A DNA stretch of 64,000 nt from Pseudomonas sp. S35 (lineage in GTDB: Bacteria > Pseudomonadota > Gammaproteobacteria > Pseudomonadales > Pseudomonadaceae): NCBI RefSeq assembly GCF_009866765.1, contig NZ_CP019431.1, forward strand, positions 186,001 through 250,000. Direction: 5' to 3'. The position numbers were made by a program, and so were the translations under genes. Of the stretch, positions 63,407 to 64,000 are shown in pieces. The notes beneath the pieces are model-generated. The model worked only from the letters and a program-made list of their open reading frames with translations. It had not been told where the DNA came from and made no database searches. Positions within the stretch are counted from its first letter, which is position 1. Every line of letters starts with the position of its first letter.

Positions 63407-64000
63407 TTTTTAGCTTCCCAGCCGACTTGGTAGAGCTTGCCCAGGGATTTGTCCAAGGCGGCGCGCACCACCGGCGAGTGCTGGTAGATATCGACGAACT
63501 TGATCACACGCGGGTCGGTTTTACGCTTGGGTTGGATCACGAACTGGATCACGTATTCCGGGTGGTCGAGGCCGTCGAACAGCAGCGCCGACTCCGCATC
63601 GAAGGTCTTGGACAGACGGATATACGCCGGGTAGCCCTGCACCAGGTCGGCATCGTCATAGGCGCGCACCAACTGCACGGCCTCGACTTGCAGGATTTTG
63701 ATTTTCTTCGGGTTGGCGACGATGTCTTCTTCGGTGGCCTTGTAGCCCACGCCTGGCTTGAGGGTGATCAGCCCGGCCTTGGCCAGCAGTTGCAGGCCGC
63801 GCCCGCTGTTGATCGGGTCGTTGGCGATGGCCACGCTGGCGCCTTCGGGCAGTTCGTTGAAGCTTTTGTACTTTTTCGAATACAGCCCGACGTTGTTGAT
63901 GATGCCCGGCGCGTACGGCACCAGGTCAAACCCGGCGGCGGCCTTGGCGTTTTCCAGGAACGGGATGTGCTGGAAGTAGTTCACGTCGATATCGCCGGCC
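63403..64000 (-). CDS. metQ: methionine-binding protein MetQ, C-terminal part
   Basis: The gene enters from the right edge; its N-terminus and start lie outside the window. The visible 199 residues include '[15 protein letters not shown]', '[25 protein letters not shown]' and 'YIQ'-like family stretches, ending '[13 protein letters not shown]'. It is the first gene of a metQ-metN-metI order, rather than the metNIQ order of E. coli. It differs clearly from the orphan MetQ-like protein at 50760. Confidence 0.92.
   Translation of the reverse strand, partial: AGDIDVNYFQHIPFLENAKAAAGFDLVPYAPGIINNVGLYSKKYKSFNELPEGASVAIANDPINSGRGLQLLAKAGLITLKPGVGYKATEEDIVANPKKIKILQVEAVQLVRAYDDADLVQGYPAYIRLSKTFDAESALLFDGLDHPEYVIQFVIQPKRKTDPRVIKFVDIYQHSPVVRAALDKSLGKLYQVGWEAKK

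Overview
The window looks like chromosome of a fluorescent Pseudomonas, most likely the P. fluorescens group. The reasons are the high-GC codon use, the gab/desA/oscA/sbp-cysTWA gene order also known from P. aeruginosa, the triABC pump, and the many 'GTGGGAGGGGGCTTGC' REP palindromes between genes.

Bases 1-960 hold the end of an ECF sigma factor gene and its putative membrane partner. Bases 963-10713 are a genomic island of about 9.7 kb inserted in the 3' end of tRNA-Arg(CCG). It is flanked by a 45-bp direct repeat, carries a tyrosine integrase next to the intact tRNA, and is visibly more AT-rich than its surroundings. Its cargo is a type I restriction-modification operon (hsdR-hsdM-hsdS) whose last gene, overlapping hsdS, encodes a SIR2-domain protein. 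This is a candidate composite defence system. The island also holds an unrecognised 193-aa protein, an IS3-family OrfA relic and broken small ORFs.

Bases 11-20 kb are core genome: gabD-gabT (GABA/5-aminovalerate catabolism), a receiver-HDOD protein, a PAS-GGDEF cyclase, the desA desaturase and a membrane PAS-GGDEF-EAL protein. Bases 20-24 kb are the sulfate uptake set oscA-sbp-cysT-cysW-cysA. Bases 24-29 kb hold a DUF962 membrane protein, a Crp/Fnr regulator, a periplasmic HIU hydrolase, a GlcG/HbpS-like protein, a receiver-only remnant of a response regulator, and a divergent AraC regulator/desaturase pair.

Bases 29-46 kb form a sulfate-ester scavenging region. It has an arylsulfatase (atsA), its ABC transporter (atsB fused permease, atsC ATPase, atsR binding protein), the alkylsulfatase dioxygenase atsK, a second sulfatase of the phosphonate-monoester-hydrolase type, two SftR-like LysR regulators, a TonB-dependent receptor, an MFS transporter with its LysR regulator, and a tonB-exbB-exbD operon. 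The genes fit one route: outer-membrane uptake of sulfated organics, inner-membrane transport, desulfation, then assimilation.

Bases 46-55 kb hold a LysR/EamA pair, a small protein behind an elaborate and possibly switching RNA leader, a small serine hydrolase, an SfnR-like sigma-54 activator lacking its DNA-binding domain, an orphan MetQ-like binding protein and a complete polar-amino-acid ABC transporter. Bases 55-61 kb hold triABC. The window ends in a methyltransferase and a metQ-metN-metI methionine transporter; metQ runs off the right edge.

The most notable items are the SIR2-linked type I RM island and the RNA leader at 48357-48580, where one segment is complementary both to an upstream copy and to a downstream copy containing the ribosome binding site.
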